A stretch of 64,000 nt of DNA from NCBI GenBank assembly GCA_000611775.1, contig KK106987.1:124001-188000 (forward strand). The letters run 5' to 3'. Positions 44,898 through 55,976 of this stretch are shown one piece after another. The notes under the pieces were generated by a model that was given only the letters and a program-made list of their open reading frames with translations, did not search any database and had not been told where the DNA came from. Positions within the stretch are counted from its first letter, which is position 1, and each line of letters opens with the position of its first letter. This DNA comes from Umbilicaria muhlenbergii (Eukaryota > Ascomycota > Lecanoromycetes > Umbilicariales > Umbilicariaceae). The position numbers and the translations under genes were made by a program.

Positions 44898-45597
44898 TTC
44901 ACTGCATCCAATAGCGGTTTGTTCGAGAGCATAGCATCTAGTGGTGTGTTTGAAGGCATATTGCATATTGTCAAAGGCCAAGGTCTGGTCTCCTTTAAAA
45001 GACGCCATGTCGAAGCAAAAGCAATGGTGAAAGGGGGGTTTCTGAGGCGCTCTGGGGCGGTGATTAGAATACCCATGACGAAGCAAATCGAACTGGCGTT
45101 CGTGCTTTCATAGTTCCCTTCGGGAGAGAAGCGTTACTGCATTCAGCGCTGAATCATGTAGCAATTGCATAATATAGGAGTCATGTCGTATAACTGGAGG
45201 ACCCCCAGGAGCTATATCAAGACCTTCTAGATACCTGACTCCCTAGGTCAGACCAAAAATCTAATCGGACACCGTGATTCTTTGCGGTAGCAGTAATCTA
45301 GTATGTCTACAATGTCGCAGGGTGATTCGTTGAACGGTTCTTATTCCCGGCCTGTCACGGAAATGCCGACGCTGACTGACGCGCCACACAAGTACGACAA
45401 CCTCCGCATCAGTTAACGCCTGCTATGTCTATTTGCAGCCTTTTTATTCTTGAGCACATAGCTTGACCAGCGTCGCAGTCCTAGCACAATCACAAACTCT
45501 GCAGCAATCGGGTCTCGGCCAGCGACACAAGTGACTCGCGCGCTCCCTCCTCTTTGACCATGTGCCGGTAGCAGGTCTCATTTTCCTCGCCGGTGGC
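44898..45597. other. Intergenic, no gene seen
   Basis: Between the rhomboid and PFA3 genes. Short frames only; it should contain the PFA3 promoter. Confidence 0.4.
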
Positions 45598-47349
45598 ATG
45601 GCGTCTCTCGCGCGGTCCTCCACATCGCCGTCGCCTCCACCCTTCATGCGGCGCCGAAAGAGCTGGGCTCGAAAATGCGAGCGGTACTGTTGTAATGTGG
45701 TTACATACTTCCCTCTCGCATTCGTGTACGGCCTTACAACATGGGCTATATGGGTTGAGGCTGGGATAGGCTTCTTGCCTGCGCCGAGCGCTTGGACTGG
45801 TGAGTTCGCAAGGGCCTGGGGGACTTGAATCGACTGGGCTTCGCTGACTCTGGTTCGGCTTGAAGGCTATACTTCTTCCTTTTTCGGCATACTTCTTTAC
45901 CTCCTCCTTAACTGGTCATATACCACAGCCGTTTTCACTGACCCTGGTTCTCCCCTCTCGACCTCGACTAACGGAGCTGGCTACTCCCACCTTCCTACTC
46001 AGGAACCCTCTTCGCTACACCAAGAAGATCTTCCATCCTTTACCGTCAAGTCTACCGGCGGCGCCCGTTTTTGCAAGAAGTGTCAAGCCCGAAAACCAGA
46101 CCGCGCCCACCACTGCTCCACCTGTCGAAGATGCGTCCTGAAAATGGACCATCACTGCCCCTGGCTAGCAACATGCGTGGGCCTGCGGAACTACAAAGCC
46201 TTCCTCCTCTTCTTGGTCTATACCACTTTATTCTGCTGGTTATGTTCTGCTGTAACATCTACATGGGTATGGAGCGAGGTGTTATCGGACGGCCAATACT
46301 TGGAGAATTTCATGCCGGTCAATTACGTGATGCTATGCGTTATTGCGGGGATCATGGGTCTGGTGCTTACGGGGTTTACGGGGTGGCATATCAGTCTTGC
46401 GTGCAAGGGGCAGACGACGATAGAATGTCTAGAGAAAACGAGATATCTGAGTCCGCTCCGGAAATCAATGCAGAAACAAAACTTTGGGCCACAGAACGGC
46501 GGGGCACGGCAGACCTTCGGCCAACAGCTTGCGGAGATTCACGCCAACGCGCTCCCTGGCGTTACTCGAGAAGAGGAGGGAGAAGAAAGACCCTCGCCAC
46601 CCACAGATCTCGAACGTGGATCACCCGCCCGAGAAGCCCTACGCGCAAACTACAGCGACCGAGAACGCTCCCGCGAACGCGCCAGATACGAAGACTACCT
46701 CAACGAGCAAGACTCGGAAAAACTCCCCAACGCATTCGATCTCGGCTGGAAGCGAAACCTCCTACATCTCTTCGGGGACAAACCCACCTTCTGGCTCTTA
46801 CCCATCTGCAACACCTCCGGCGATGGCTGGCGCTGGGAACCGAGTCCGAAATGGCTCGAGGCGAGAGAGGAAATCCGTCGGCAAAGAGAAGAGCAGTGGC
46901 GCGATCAGGAACGGAGGGAGAGCGCCGCGGGATGGGGCGATGGGGGTGAGTTCGAGGATCCCGGGTTCGAACAAGACCAGGGATATGAGACACAGAGATG
47001 GCACCCTAGAATGGACAGTCGTTACTACCACCCACACTCCAACTCGAACGGCGCCGCTACCGCACACAGAGAGGGGAAGCACTCACCCGGCAAAGCGGAT
47101 CAGATCCTCGGGAGGTCGCCCGATCGCCATTATGTCGATACGGAAACTTTTCTCAACGAGAGACCGAGGAGTGGTATGTCGATGCAGACGATTCGGCGGA
47201 AGAGCAGTTTTGAGGACCGCGAGGAGGATTCTTACGATGTCAGTAGTGACGAGGAGCCTGGGGGGCAGAGGCATGGTGGGGTGTGGTATGGGCGGCGGGG
47301 AGGACGGGAGGGAGGCAAGGAGGGGGATGAGTGGCGAGAATGGGAGTAG
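45598..47349 (+). CDS. PFA3: Palmitoyltransferase Pfa3 (DHHC type)
   Basis: Two exons, 45598-45799 and 45866-47349, give 561 residues. The ATG at 45598 (MASLARSSTSPSPPP) suits the family better than the in-frame ATG at 45562. YFPLAFVYGLTTWAIWVEAG is the first membrane segment, and the intron falls within the conserved AWTG/YTSSFF region. The Cys-rich domain reads FCKKCQARKPDRAHHCSTC and carries the catalytic DHHC at 162-165 (MDHHCPWLATC). Two further membrane segments and the TTxE motif (QTTIEC) follow. The enzyme S-acylates proteins at the vacuole, in yeast including Vac8. The last 250 residues form a charged, Arg/Glu-rich low-complexity tail, longer than in yeast but usual in filamentous fungi. 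Confidence 0.93.
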
Positions 47350-48503
47350 GGATATGGAGGTGTAGGTAGTACGAATCAAGGGACATATGTGAACTGGCGA
47401 TGAATGCTACTTTCGTCCTCTACCAGGAGCCCTCGTCTACTGTGTCCGCTCTCCCACACACTGCATCAGCTCCGCCCGCATCCTTATCCATCTCCACGAA
47501 CGACAACGAGCGCAACCTCCCCCGGCGGCTCCTGCGTGCGAGCCGGCTCGCTCTCCGCATCGACACGAATATCCTTACCGACCCCTCCTCCGTCTGCCGT
47601 CTTCCGCATCCGACGCAGCAAATCCATGCATTCCTCTCTGGACCGTGCCGCTCTTGCCTGCGTTTCGGCTGCGGTGGGGTTGCCGCCGTATCTAGGCCGG
47701 TGGAGTAAGATCGTTGGGGATGAAGATGTCTTGGGGGTGGGGGCAAGGGATGGGACAGGATGGCACAGGATGGCATTGGGTCGGATGGGACACGATGCGA
47801 TGGGTTGGGATTGAGCGGGGAGGAGCGTACTCCGCTTCTGATTTAGACAGCCTATGTCATCTTCGGAACTGCGTGGTTTTTGCGCGGCGGGGCGGTGATT
47901 GGATCAGAGGGTTTGCATGGAGTGGGGAGAGTGGGTTGGGAATACTGTTTCGGAGTGGGGAGAGGGGGTTTGGGCGGCGGAGTTGGAAGGGTCGGGTGTG
48001 ATGGACCTGAGCGGGAGTTTAGGGGGAATTGGATAGCTGGTCTTTGGACGTATGTCTATCAGGAATACCGTAGGAGTGTTCGAGGGGAAGCTGTAGTCGT
48101 ACTAGCCGCGCCTGTATAGTTTGGAGCAGCGGGTACTGTGCTTTTGTGAAGCAACGAGTGCGACTTTGCGGTAAATGGGCTTGTTGGTATGTAGTCAGTC
48201 TCGTCTTTATGTGCCATTGGACAAGGGTCTTATTTGTTTATAACCTCATCTTATGCTTTACCTGCACCGCTGCTATTAATTCATACTTCCACATAAGCCT
48301 CTCCAAATGTGCATCAGAGAGTGTCCAGCCATTTTCATGTCTATATTATTCCAACAGTTTCACATGCCTAGTTTCATAGTTTGAGAAATAGAGTGCACAT
48401 AGGGCTGTAATAATTTCCTCCATTGAGGAGCAGTCGAGGCTGCCATGCTTGCTGGTATCGTCCAAAGGCAAGGCGAGGAATAAAAGAGGCATAGCGAAAA
48501 GAT
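47350..48503. other. Intergenic; possible minus-strand exon near 47500-47700
   Basis: No gene model can be closed. On the minus strand about 47700-47480 a frame reads RPRYGGNPTAAETQARAARS, then REECMDLLRRMRKTADG, which looks coding by composition but has no ATG or splice sites I can fix. Confidence 0.3.
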
Positions 48504-48964
48504 CGGCTTGTCTCGGGACACCTTTCGCCACCTACCGAAACTAAAGCGGTTTTGGTTAGCTGGCGCCTCCATGCCAGGGTGAGCCAGCCCGCTTACATAC
48601 TAAATTACTAGCGAAAACTTACCTTAGACTTCGCTAGGCAGGAGCAGACATGGCGGCGATGATGTTTGTATGTAAAACAAGTGTAATTTCTATCTAAGTA
48701 ATAGTAGAAGAGTCCAATGGAGGCCCCTGACTTCTATACGAAAAACCCCAGTTTCCCCGCAATACTCATATGCCTGCTTTTTTACCCCTGGAACCGCCCG
48801 AAAATTCCACTTTTCCGCAGCTTGACTAAATCGGGTATAAGTGAGGCCTTGCAAGGACCCCCGGTACACCAAGATTTAGTGGGCGTGAGGTCCTTGCAAG
48901 GCCCTCACCGATCACAAATTTGGTTAGTTTCGGTAGGTGGCGAAAGGTGTCCCGAGACAAGCCG
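48504..48964. mobile_element. 461-bp foldback element with perfect 41-bp inverted ends
   Basis: 48504-48544 (CGGCTTGTCTCGGGACACCT, then TTCGCCACCTACCGAAACTAA) is exactly complementary to 48924-48964. Inside, GTGAGGCCTTGCAAGGACC (48841-48859) and GGTCCTTGCAAGGCCCTCAC (about 48889-48908) form a second, inner inverted repeat. There is no transposase frame. No target-site duplication is clear at the outer edges. Confidence 0.8.
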
Positions 48965-49555
48965 CAGTCCTACCTTATACATGGCGCAACACGGGAGAGG
49001 CGCATAGTTGTAGAGAAAGGTCAGGCAGGTCTACGGACAAATCTTGGAATCAGTGGCCGTCTCCACCCACGGGCCTGAGGAGCCCCATCGACTACTCGAC
49101 AACGGAGGAAGGTTTCGAGAGTTATTTTATTCTGAGATACCAGATGCCATTAGTCATTTCTTCTCGACTCCATGCATTCCCATATGTCGCTTCCATAGTG
49201 CTCCGACGGCGAACTACGCCTTGATTTAACAGTACGCCTACCCGTGCTCTGTGTACAACTCGCTGTGGGGCTATGTTTCATAGGCGTGCAGATGGGGAGT
49301 AAGGCTTCATCATCATGGGCGCATGCGGCGCAACGTCCGGCTGCCTCGTACTCGGAACCGAGATAAACATATACCGCAACACATGCGTTTCTCCGTTACT
49401 GAATCTATGCAATCCAAAAGTCACTTTCTTGTGCTAAGAGGTGCTTCCTTTCTATCTTGAGTATTATAATAGTATCTGCTTACCGTGCAGACGGTGCCCT
49501 CCAGCGACGCCCACTGCAGGATGGCCGTTTTGGCGCAAGAGTCTTCACTACAACC
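48965..49555. other. Intergenic, no gene seen
   Basis: Between the foldback element and the next plus-strand gene; short frames only. Confidence 0.4.
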
Positions 49556-50245
49556 ATGGCTCGATTATCAATATGGCCATCCGACCGCGCCTCCTTCGCC
49601 CGCGCCCAACACACCCTCTCCCTCACCCTCCTCATCGCCTGCCCCCTCCTCATCATCCTGCCGCCGCGAAAACTAGATCTCTACACCTTCTCGCTCTCGA
49701 CCGCCTGGCTGGTGAGCGCGAACCACGTCGTTACGGAACGCAGCGGGAAGAGCATACTGGGGAACGTGGGGGACACGCGCTGGGTTCGGGGGGATGGGCT
49801 ACCCAGCGATAAGGCGCGGGAGGTGCGGGAGCGGTTGCGACGGCAGCGGGAGCGGGATTCGAGGGACGCGCAGAGGGTGGGAGCTGGTGCGTGGGCGGGT
49901 ACGGCGGATAAGAGCGCGCGGCTGTCGGAGCTGGATGGCGAGCCGACGGATCACCCGAGGAGTGTAGTTGCGCGGGTAGATTCTCGGTCCGGGCATGAAG
50001 GGGAGCGGGAAGAGGAAGGCGGCGTTGCGGCTATGACGAAGAAGCTGTGGATGGGCGGGGAGAGGGAGGATTGGAAGGAGAGGCGGTTGAGGGAGGAGAG
50101 GGAGGCGTTGGAGGAGGGGAGGGGGTATGGCGGGTTGATTCTGGATCAGATTTGGGAGGTGTGGAATTGGGGGAAGGATGGGGAGGACGTGGGGGAGGGT
50201 GAAGGGAGGGAAGAGGGGGGGAGGGAGGGGGGGAAGGGGTTGTGA
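49556..50245 (+). CDS. Small membrane-anchored protein of unknown function
   Basis: 229 residues from the ATG at 49556 (MARLSIWPSDRASFARAQHT); the frame is open upstream to 49457 but the Met with good context at 49556 opens the conserved-looking part. One membrane segment, about residues 20-37 (LSLTLLIACPLLIILPP), is followed by LDLYTFSLSTAWLVSANHVV, possibly a second. The rest is hydrophilic with long Arg/Glu runs (EREDWKERRLREEREALEEG), a likely single helix or coiled coil, then ILDQIWEVWNWGKDG. No intron is apparent. I do not recognise a named family; the N-terminal 75 residues look the best conserved. The C-terminal Gly/Glu run follows local G-rich composition. Confidence 0.7.
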   Translation: MARLSIWPSDRASFARAQHTLSLTLLIACPLLIILPPRKLDLYTFSLSTAWLVSANHVVTERSGKSILGNVGDTRWVRGDGLPSDKAREVRERLRRQRERDSRDAQRVGAGAWAGTADKSARLSELDGEPTDHPRSVVARVDSRSGHEGEREEEGGVAAMTKKLWMGGEREDWKERRLREEREALEEGRGYGGLILDQIWEVWNWGKDGEDVGEGEGREEGGREGGKGL

Positions 50246-50324
50246 GATTTTATTGGGGGGAGGTTGTGGGGATTGGGAGGGAAGAGGTCGTGGGGATGGG
50301 AGTACCAGGGGGGCCATCGGGGGT

Positions 50325-50456
50325 TTGATGTGGTGGAGTGGAGAGGCTTGTGTTTATGGAGGGTGGTATGGGCGGGGGGGTCGTCCGGGGTTGATGTGGT
50401 GGCGTGGAGAGGCTTGTGTTTGTGGAGGGTGGTATGGGCGGGGAGGCCCTCAGAAA
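50325..50456. repeat. 66-bp tandem duplication
   Basis: TTGATGTGGTGGAGTGGAGA at 50325 and TTGATGTGGTGGCGTGGAGA at 50391 begin two adjacent 66-bp copies sharing GGCTTGTGTTTRTGGAGGG and TGGTATGGGCGGGG. It lies in the 3' region of the preceding gene. Confidence 0.8.
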
Positions 50457-50648
50457 GTAGTTATGAAGCTTGAGAGTTAGCAGATTGCGATAAGAGATAG
50501 GTAGGATGGGGCTCGGATGGAGAAGTAGGTTTATATTCTATCCTACTTCAATCTGTATTCTACCCATCTTCTATCCCGTTTTCAATTTATGTTCTATCCC
50601 GCATTCTATCCGTCTTTCATCCCATATTCAACCCATCTTCTTCCAATA

Positions 50649-50780
50649 TTCTATCCGTCTTCTATCCGTCTTCTATCCATCTTCTATCCATCTTCTATCC
50701 ATCTTCTATCCATCTTCTATCCATCTTCTATCCATCTTCTATCCATCTTCTATCCATCTTCTATCTATATTCTATCCTCT
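50649..50780. repeat. 11-bp minisatellite TTCTATCCATC, about 12 copies
   Basis: TTCTATCC recurs exactly every 11 bp from 50649 to 50770; early units have GTC and later ones ATC, and one unit reads TTCTATCT. Degenerate relatives extend left to about 50535. The shadow open frames (LLSIFYPSSIH repeats) are not genes. It lies between the unknown membrane protein and the end of the C2H2 gene. Confidence 0.9.
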
Positions 50781-51130
50781 ATTCTACCCTACTTGCAAAC
50801 AACAATGTATCTTTTCAAGCATTTTACTAATATACAGCTAGCTGATCGTGCCCACAACACGCTACGTGTTCCTACGTTTCGAGATGGCATTGGGGCAGAA
50901 TTTGCATCTAGGAAAACCTTGCACCACAAGGAACTCGTCTATAAAGGCCTAGGGGCTCCTCTGCAGTACAAGCATGTCACTCTGCAACACGGGTTTCCAA
51001 TCGTGGTATCACTTCCATTCAACGACCATCAAAGGCACTATTGCCCACAAAGACAGCTATTTTCCGCAACTGCACGCTTGTACTAACAGCATCCCCATTC
51101 CGACGTTTCCGCTAAGATGGGTTATTCCAA
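50781..51130. other. Intergenic, no gene seen
   Basis: Convergent 3' space next to the C2H2 gene; nothing recognised. Confidence 0.4.
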
Positions 51131-52473
51131 CTACCATTGCGGCTCCTCCGTCTCGAACTTTACAGTTCCGTCGGCGTGTTTTCCATCAACCGACAAATAA
51201 CCACCCGAAACCAAATGGATTGCGTGCCCGAAGTTCGCCGTGTCCTTGATATTGCAGCGATTCGTGGGAGCTTCCATATGCTGCGTCAAAGCCGTGGGCG
51301 ACTTGAAGATCTTGAGGCACGCGGGGCAACGATGGTCGGTTCCTTTATGCGCGGGGGACTGCAGGTGTGCTGCAAAGGCCTTGGGGTTCGGGAAGCTCTT
51401 ACTGTACAGGCATTAGCTAGGCTTGATAGAAAAGGAGCTCAAGAACTTACCTGCACTTGGGGTACGGACACTTGAACATGCCAATCGCGTTTCGGAATTG
51501 ATAGGGGTTGAACCGTGGTGAGTTCGGATCCATGGTGCTCTCGACGACTATCTTTGGTTCCTCGCGGGCATGAGGGCCAGGCAAGGTTTCCGTGATTGAC
51601 GTCGCCCAATTAAGGACAGTCGGGGTAGCCGGGGTCTTGGGTGCATTGGGAAAGAGTGTGGCCGACGAGCTACCGCCCCAAGCGGAAGTAGGCTCTCCTT
51701 GTGTGTCCGTCTCTTGAACAGCTTCGTTAGCATCTGTGTTCGAAATTCCTACGTTTGCGTTCGAAGCTGCGTCTTTTGCCACTCCAAGCTCTGGCCAAGC
51801 GGATGTGGGAAGAGACATGGCAGCCGAGACGGTCTTAGATCTAGGTTCAGAGGAAATAGGATCAAGGGTAGGGTAGTCGACACCATCTTCATCCTCAAGG
51901 TTGTCCAGCAGAGAGGACATGTTCAAAAGGACTCCCCCGCTGTCTTCGCCAAAGTCACCACCGTCCGAGGCGGCGGACACCGGGCCTGGCCGTTCAGCTG
52001 CTTGGCTAGCCATCTGCGCCATGAACATCTCCTTCAGGGCTCGACGCTTTTCGAAATCTGCGGGTTTGATTCGTGTGCAACGGTTCCGCTCGAAGTGATC
52101 CATTAAACCGCCAGCGCGCACGAAGACCTCATTGCAGCCGACGCAGCGAAGGTTTTGCTCCGCAGCATGTGCCTTGACGGAAAAATTAGCTGGAATTGGT
52201 GGCACTTTGAAGGTAAGGACTCACTTGACGAACGTGACGGTCTCGGCCATCAGTGCTCTTGAAGTCCTCGCTGCAGACCGGACAGGTTATATGTTTCTCG
52301 CTCCCGACTTTGTGGACCAGGAAAGCTGCATCGTCTTTGAAGTCGAGATCACAGACAAGGCAGTAGTCATGACGAGTGACTTTGTGATGCCTCAACGCGC
52401 CTTTGGTCTGGAACCTCCCGAGGCAACCTTCGAAGGTGCAGGAGAACGGGTTGGCTTTATTTGAGGTATCCAT
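51131..52473 (-). CDS. C2H2-type zinc-finger protein with six finger-like units
   Basis: Three exons, 52473-52225, 52172-51451 and 51401-51131, give 413 residues. Introns are 52 and 49 nt (GTGAGT...TCAAG; GTAAGT...GCTAAT...TACAG). Finger-like units in order are CTFEGCLGRFQTKGALRHHK, CLVCDLDFKDDAAFLVHK, CPVCSEDFKSTDGRDRHVRQ, CVGCNEVFVRAGGLMDHFER, then after a linker of about 160 residues CPYPKCSKSFPNPKAFAAHL and CPACLKIFKSPTALTQHME. The fifth finger exists only after splicing. Several end in Cys rather than a second His, and the layout resembles fungal proteins often labelled with a zinc-finger of C2H2 type on degradation or RNA factors. The linker is acidic and Ser/Thr-rich. DNA or RNA binding is inferred; no target is known. 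Confidence 0.85.
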
Positions 52474-53395
52474 GGCGACTGTGATAGCTGATTGTAATGT
52501 TTTGGTGTCGTATCTCTTGTGTAGAGTAGATTAGAGATGCAGACTTGGGATGAAAGTAACGAGAATAGAGAAAAGAAGGAAGAACAGGTACCCTAGTGAG
52601 GACGGCCGAGTACTAAGCGCGACAGTGAATGAAGCTGCTCTCACATGTAGTGAAGGCCCGTGAATTGGAGAATCTTCGACAGAATTGGGTGTCTAGTGGA
52701 CAGATCTAGGGCTAGAACTCCATCCACTGACGATGCTCTGGCCTAAGCCTTCTTTGTAGTCGATGCATGGTCAAGGAAACTGAACATGGGAGACAACGAC
52801 GTTCTTTTACGATGAACTCTGAACTCTCTTTCAGCTCCGCACACGTCAGCCATTGAGATGTCGTGACATTCACACAGCAGGGGCATGATCCGCTCATGCT
52901 TCACATCTCGTGCAGCCACCATCTAGTAACAAATCGAGTCGCGAGTAAGGAGCTAATAGAGCCTCATCGCAAAGACATCACAGACTTGACTTGATTTGCC
53001 ACGATTCTAGGTGTTAATATTGAGCGCCGAGTATTTTGTTCTCGGACTGAAATTCGCATCGACGTTTCCTCACTGCCAGGTGAGCATGCGAGTAGGCCCT
53101 CGAACCCGGTAGTTTGGGTACCATGATATCTTACTGCTGTGCTTCGTGGCTTTGCTCTATGTAGCTACGAGGACCTGTACTAATGTGGTGCGGAGAATCG
53201 AAAAAGAAAGATAGCAGGTCTGGCAAATATGTAGTATCCACGTCAGGAGGTCTCGTCTGCGTCCGAGGTTTCGATTGCGGGCACTGAGGCTCAACAGATA
53301 GCGGAATTAAGGGCTGCGCCATTCTAGCTTCTTGGCAACCCAAAATTTGGACTCCTCAGACCGAAAGACACTCCTCAGCCTTCTGAGCTGAGAAG
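52474..53395. other. Intergenic, no confident gene
   Basis: Shared upstream region of two divergent genes. Minus-strand frames at 53708-53307 overlap exons 1 and 2 of the next gene antisense and have no splice or family support. Confidence 0.4.
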
Positions 53396-54667
53396 ATGGA
53401 AATGGCGGATATGGCCTTTTCCGGCCGTGGGCCAGGGCCGGAGACAAAGGGTGGAGGATTTCGAGGTGGTCCAAAGAGATGGACTGGCGGGGGTCCTCGC
53501 CCGGCGCGACACATCCCATGGCCAGAGGTAAGCTTCTACTACTACTACCTCGATCTGGCGCCGGGGCTGACCAAAAGCTCTCCAGATATTCAAGCATCAT
53601 ATTTCTGTCGTCGAAGGTCACCTGAAGATGCTGGAGATGATCAAAAAACACACAGTCCCTGAAACTGGCAATTGGCGACAGATCTGCCCCATGGTGGAAA
53701 GATCGCATGAGATGCTACGAATGGCCAAGGATGCTACAAGAAACTTTGTATGTGTTCTATTTCCTCGAAGCTCCGGTGTCGCATTTCTGACCGTCGTTAG
53801 GTACCTCCCGCAAACCAACGTGAACAAGTACCGCTCGGATCATCCTCTGTTTCCATGTACCCGGGATACTCGCCAGCAGACCACGAATATGGCAAAGCGG
53901 CGCAAGAGTACGGGCTCGCTGTAGCAGCTGCCAAGAGAGAAGGCATAGATTTCAAGCCAGGTGAGGATGGGCCAGAATACAAGATTGCGCAAGCACGGGG
54001 CGTGAAGAGGACTACTTTGGCGGGCATGAAAGCTGCAAAAGTCGCTGCGGAGGGAGGTAGTGGAAGCGGAACCGGTTCTGGTTCGGACACGCGCTTCGCC
54101 AGGGGCACGTCGGGTGGCTCTGCACTCGATGGTCAGGCAGGGGAAGTGAAGAGCGAGGATGAGGCCGGCAACGGAGAGAACCCGTACTTTGTCATCGACA
54201 CTAACCCGACTCCGGTACACCTACCTGGTATGTCGTATAAGCTAGTAAAGAGATCCACGGAAGATGCTTCTCCGGCAGAACCAGTGGAGCAGAAGAAGAG
54301 CAAGAAGGTGAAGATGAAACATGACGGAGAACTTCCGGGGTCGGCAGCGGGCAACGTCGAATTCGAAGATATCTCTGAAGAGGTTGATGCGCGCTTAAAG
54401 GAGAAGGAAGAGAAGCGCCGGAGAAAAGAAGAGAAGAAGCGCAAGCGGCTATCGGAGACATCAACTGGCCCCGTCGCAGAGGCTCCCACCACTGAAACCG
54501 CAGCGGAGAAGCCAAAGAGGAAGAAGGTGAAGAAAGTCGAGGGTGATGCGGAAGCTGATGGCGTTGCTACGAAGAAACGGCATAGTTCTGACACTGAAGC
54601 GGTAGTGGATGGAGAGGGTTCCAAGAAGAAGCGGAAGAAGAACAAAAGCAAATCCGAAGACAGCTAG
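53396..54667 (+). CDS. Lysine-rich nuclear-type protein of unknown function
   Basis: Three exons, 53396-53527, 53586-53747 and 53801-54667, give 386 residues. Introns are 58 and 53 nt with clear signals (GTAAGC...GCTGAC...CTCCAG; GTATGT...CTGAC...GTTAG), which is why I prefer this strand to the antisense frame. The N-terminus is Gly/Arg-rich; exon 2 gives GHLKMLEMIKKHTVPETGNW. Exon 3 has DHEYGKAAQEYGLAVAAAKR and a compact block NPYFVIDTNPTPVHLPGM that looks conserved. The last 130 residues are long Lys/Glu runs (KEEKRRRKEEKKRKRL, SKKKRKKNKSK) typical of nucleolar ribosome-biogenesis proteins. I do not recognise a named family, and exon 1 is the least certain part. Confidence 0.6.
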
Positions 54668-54989
54668 GAATTTGAACTTGATTTTACATTGTAGACTTGC
54701 ACCGTTTCGCTCCATGTTGGATGCGCTGTACCCGTCCACCGCAAATTACCGATGCAAGAAAATGATAGATGGTATGCCAGGCTCGCTGTCCGCCGCGGAA
54801 TGTAGACTGGCTACACACGCGTACAGAAAGCGGAATCTTGCCCCCCTCCGCCATCTCCAGCTCATCTGCCTCACTTAGCCCCTTTACCATCCCAGGCAGC
54901 CCTCAGCACCCAGCTCCCCATCCAGACTCCCTCCAACACAAACCCCCACCCTCTCACCTACCCTCCCACCCCCATCCGCACTCTCTCCC
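54668..54989. other. Short convergent intergenic stretch
   Basis: The 3' ends of two convergent genes; nothing else seen. Confidence 0.4.
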
Positions 54990-55976
54990 CTACACACCCA
55001 CATCCACCACCACCCCCCTCCCGCCCCTCAACCGCCGATACCCATCCACAACCGTCCTCCTCGTCTCCCCCAACTCCTCTCTCCTGCGCAAACTCCCCGC
55101 CTTCCCCGGCACATCCGCGACCCTCACCCCCGCCCCGTCCTTGACCTTGAATCTCCCGGCCGGCGGTTTGAGAAACTGCGGCGGCGCGTGCACCACGTCG
55201 TGCAAGCCCACCAACCCCTTGCCGACCGCGTCCTCCTTCCGCTTCGCCGCAAGAACCGCCCAGGGATCGTCATCGTCGGCGTCAGCGTCATGGCCCACTT
55301 TCCTCCTCTTGCCCTTTTTCTTGCCATTCCCCGTGCCGTTTCCCGCGGTGCCGGGATTCGCGACTCGCTCCCCCTCGTCGTCGGAGTCTTGCACAAACGC
55401 CTCGTCGCGCGCTTCTTCTTCTCGCTCTTGGCGTCTTGATTCTGCTTCCCGCCACTCGGCTTGCATGCGCTGCATGCGTTTCTCGGTCTTTGTTTTGCGC
55501 TCGGTCACGCCGGGGAGGGGTTTGCTTTTGCGGATGAGGTTGGAGAGGGGGAGGGCGGCGTTGACGCGGGCGGAGAAGTCGGAGAGGCGTTCGCCTGGGA
55601 GGATGGTGGGGGTTGCTGTAGGATTTGTGGGCTGGGGTGCGGAGGTGTTGGTGTTGTTGGCGGTGGTGATTGTGGTGGTGGAGGTGGGAGAGGGGTTGGT
55701 ATTCGGTTTTCGTTTTTTCTTGCCGGGACGAACGCCGTCGTCGAGGCCGCGGGGGGGTTTGGCGCCGGTGGTGTGCCAGGCCATGAGGCGGGCGAAGGCG
55801 CGGGGGGTGTCGTCGGTGGCATCGCGGGGGCGCTTGCGTTTGGCGGTGGGGGGTTTGGAGGGAGGGGCGCTGGGTTTGGGGGGTTTGGTGACGGGGAGGG
55901 GTTGGGCGAGGGTTGTAGGGGGGAGGTCGGAGAGGGTCTTGTTTTGGGATTTGTCTCGTTTATGCTTGTGAGGCAT
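54990..55976 (-). CDS. Basic nucleolar-type protein of unknown function
   Basis: A single exon gives 328 residues from the ATG at 55976 (MPHKHKRDKSQNKTLSDLPP). The chain is basic, with Lys/Arg clusters (KRKRPRD, GKKKRKP, KKKGKRRK) that look like nuclear or nucleolar signals, a low-complexity Thr/Asn/Pro stretch at about residues 95-125, and a conserved-looking core ILPGERLSDFSARVNAALPL with a Glu/Arg helix (MQRMQAEWREAESRRQEREE). An acidic stretch DADADDDDPWAVLAAKR follows. Relatives in Pezizomycotina are, as I recall, sometimes mislabelled as urease accessory proteins; nothing in this sequence supports that. A ribosome-biogenesis role is only suggested by composition. Confidence 0.75.
   Translation of the reverse strand: MPHKHKRDKSQNKTLSDLPPTTLAQPLPVTKPPKPSAPPSKPPTAKRKRPRDATDDTPRAFARLMAWHTTGAKPPRGLDDGVRPGKKKRKPNTNPSPTSTTTITTANNTNTSAPQPTNPTATPTILPGERLSDFSARVNAALPLSNLIRKSKPLPGVTERKTKTEKRMQRMQAEWREAESRRQEREEEARDEAFVQDSDDEGERVANPGTAGNGTGNGKKKGKRRKVGHDADADDDDPWAVLAAKRKEDAVGKGLVGLHDVVHAPPQFLKPPAGRFKVKDGAGVRVADVPGKAGSLRRREELGETRRTVVDGYRRLRGGRGVVVDVGV

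Noticed and set aside
53307-53708. 133-codon minus-strand frame near the lysine-rich gene
   Set aside because: It overlaps plus-strand exons that have proper splice signals; no domain seen.
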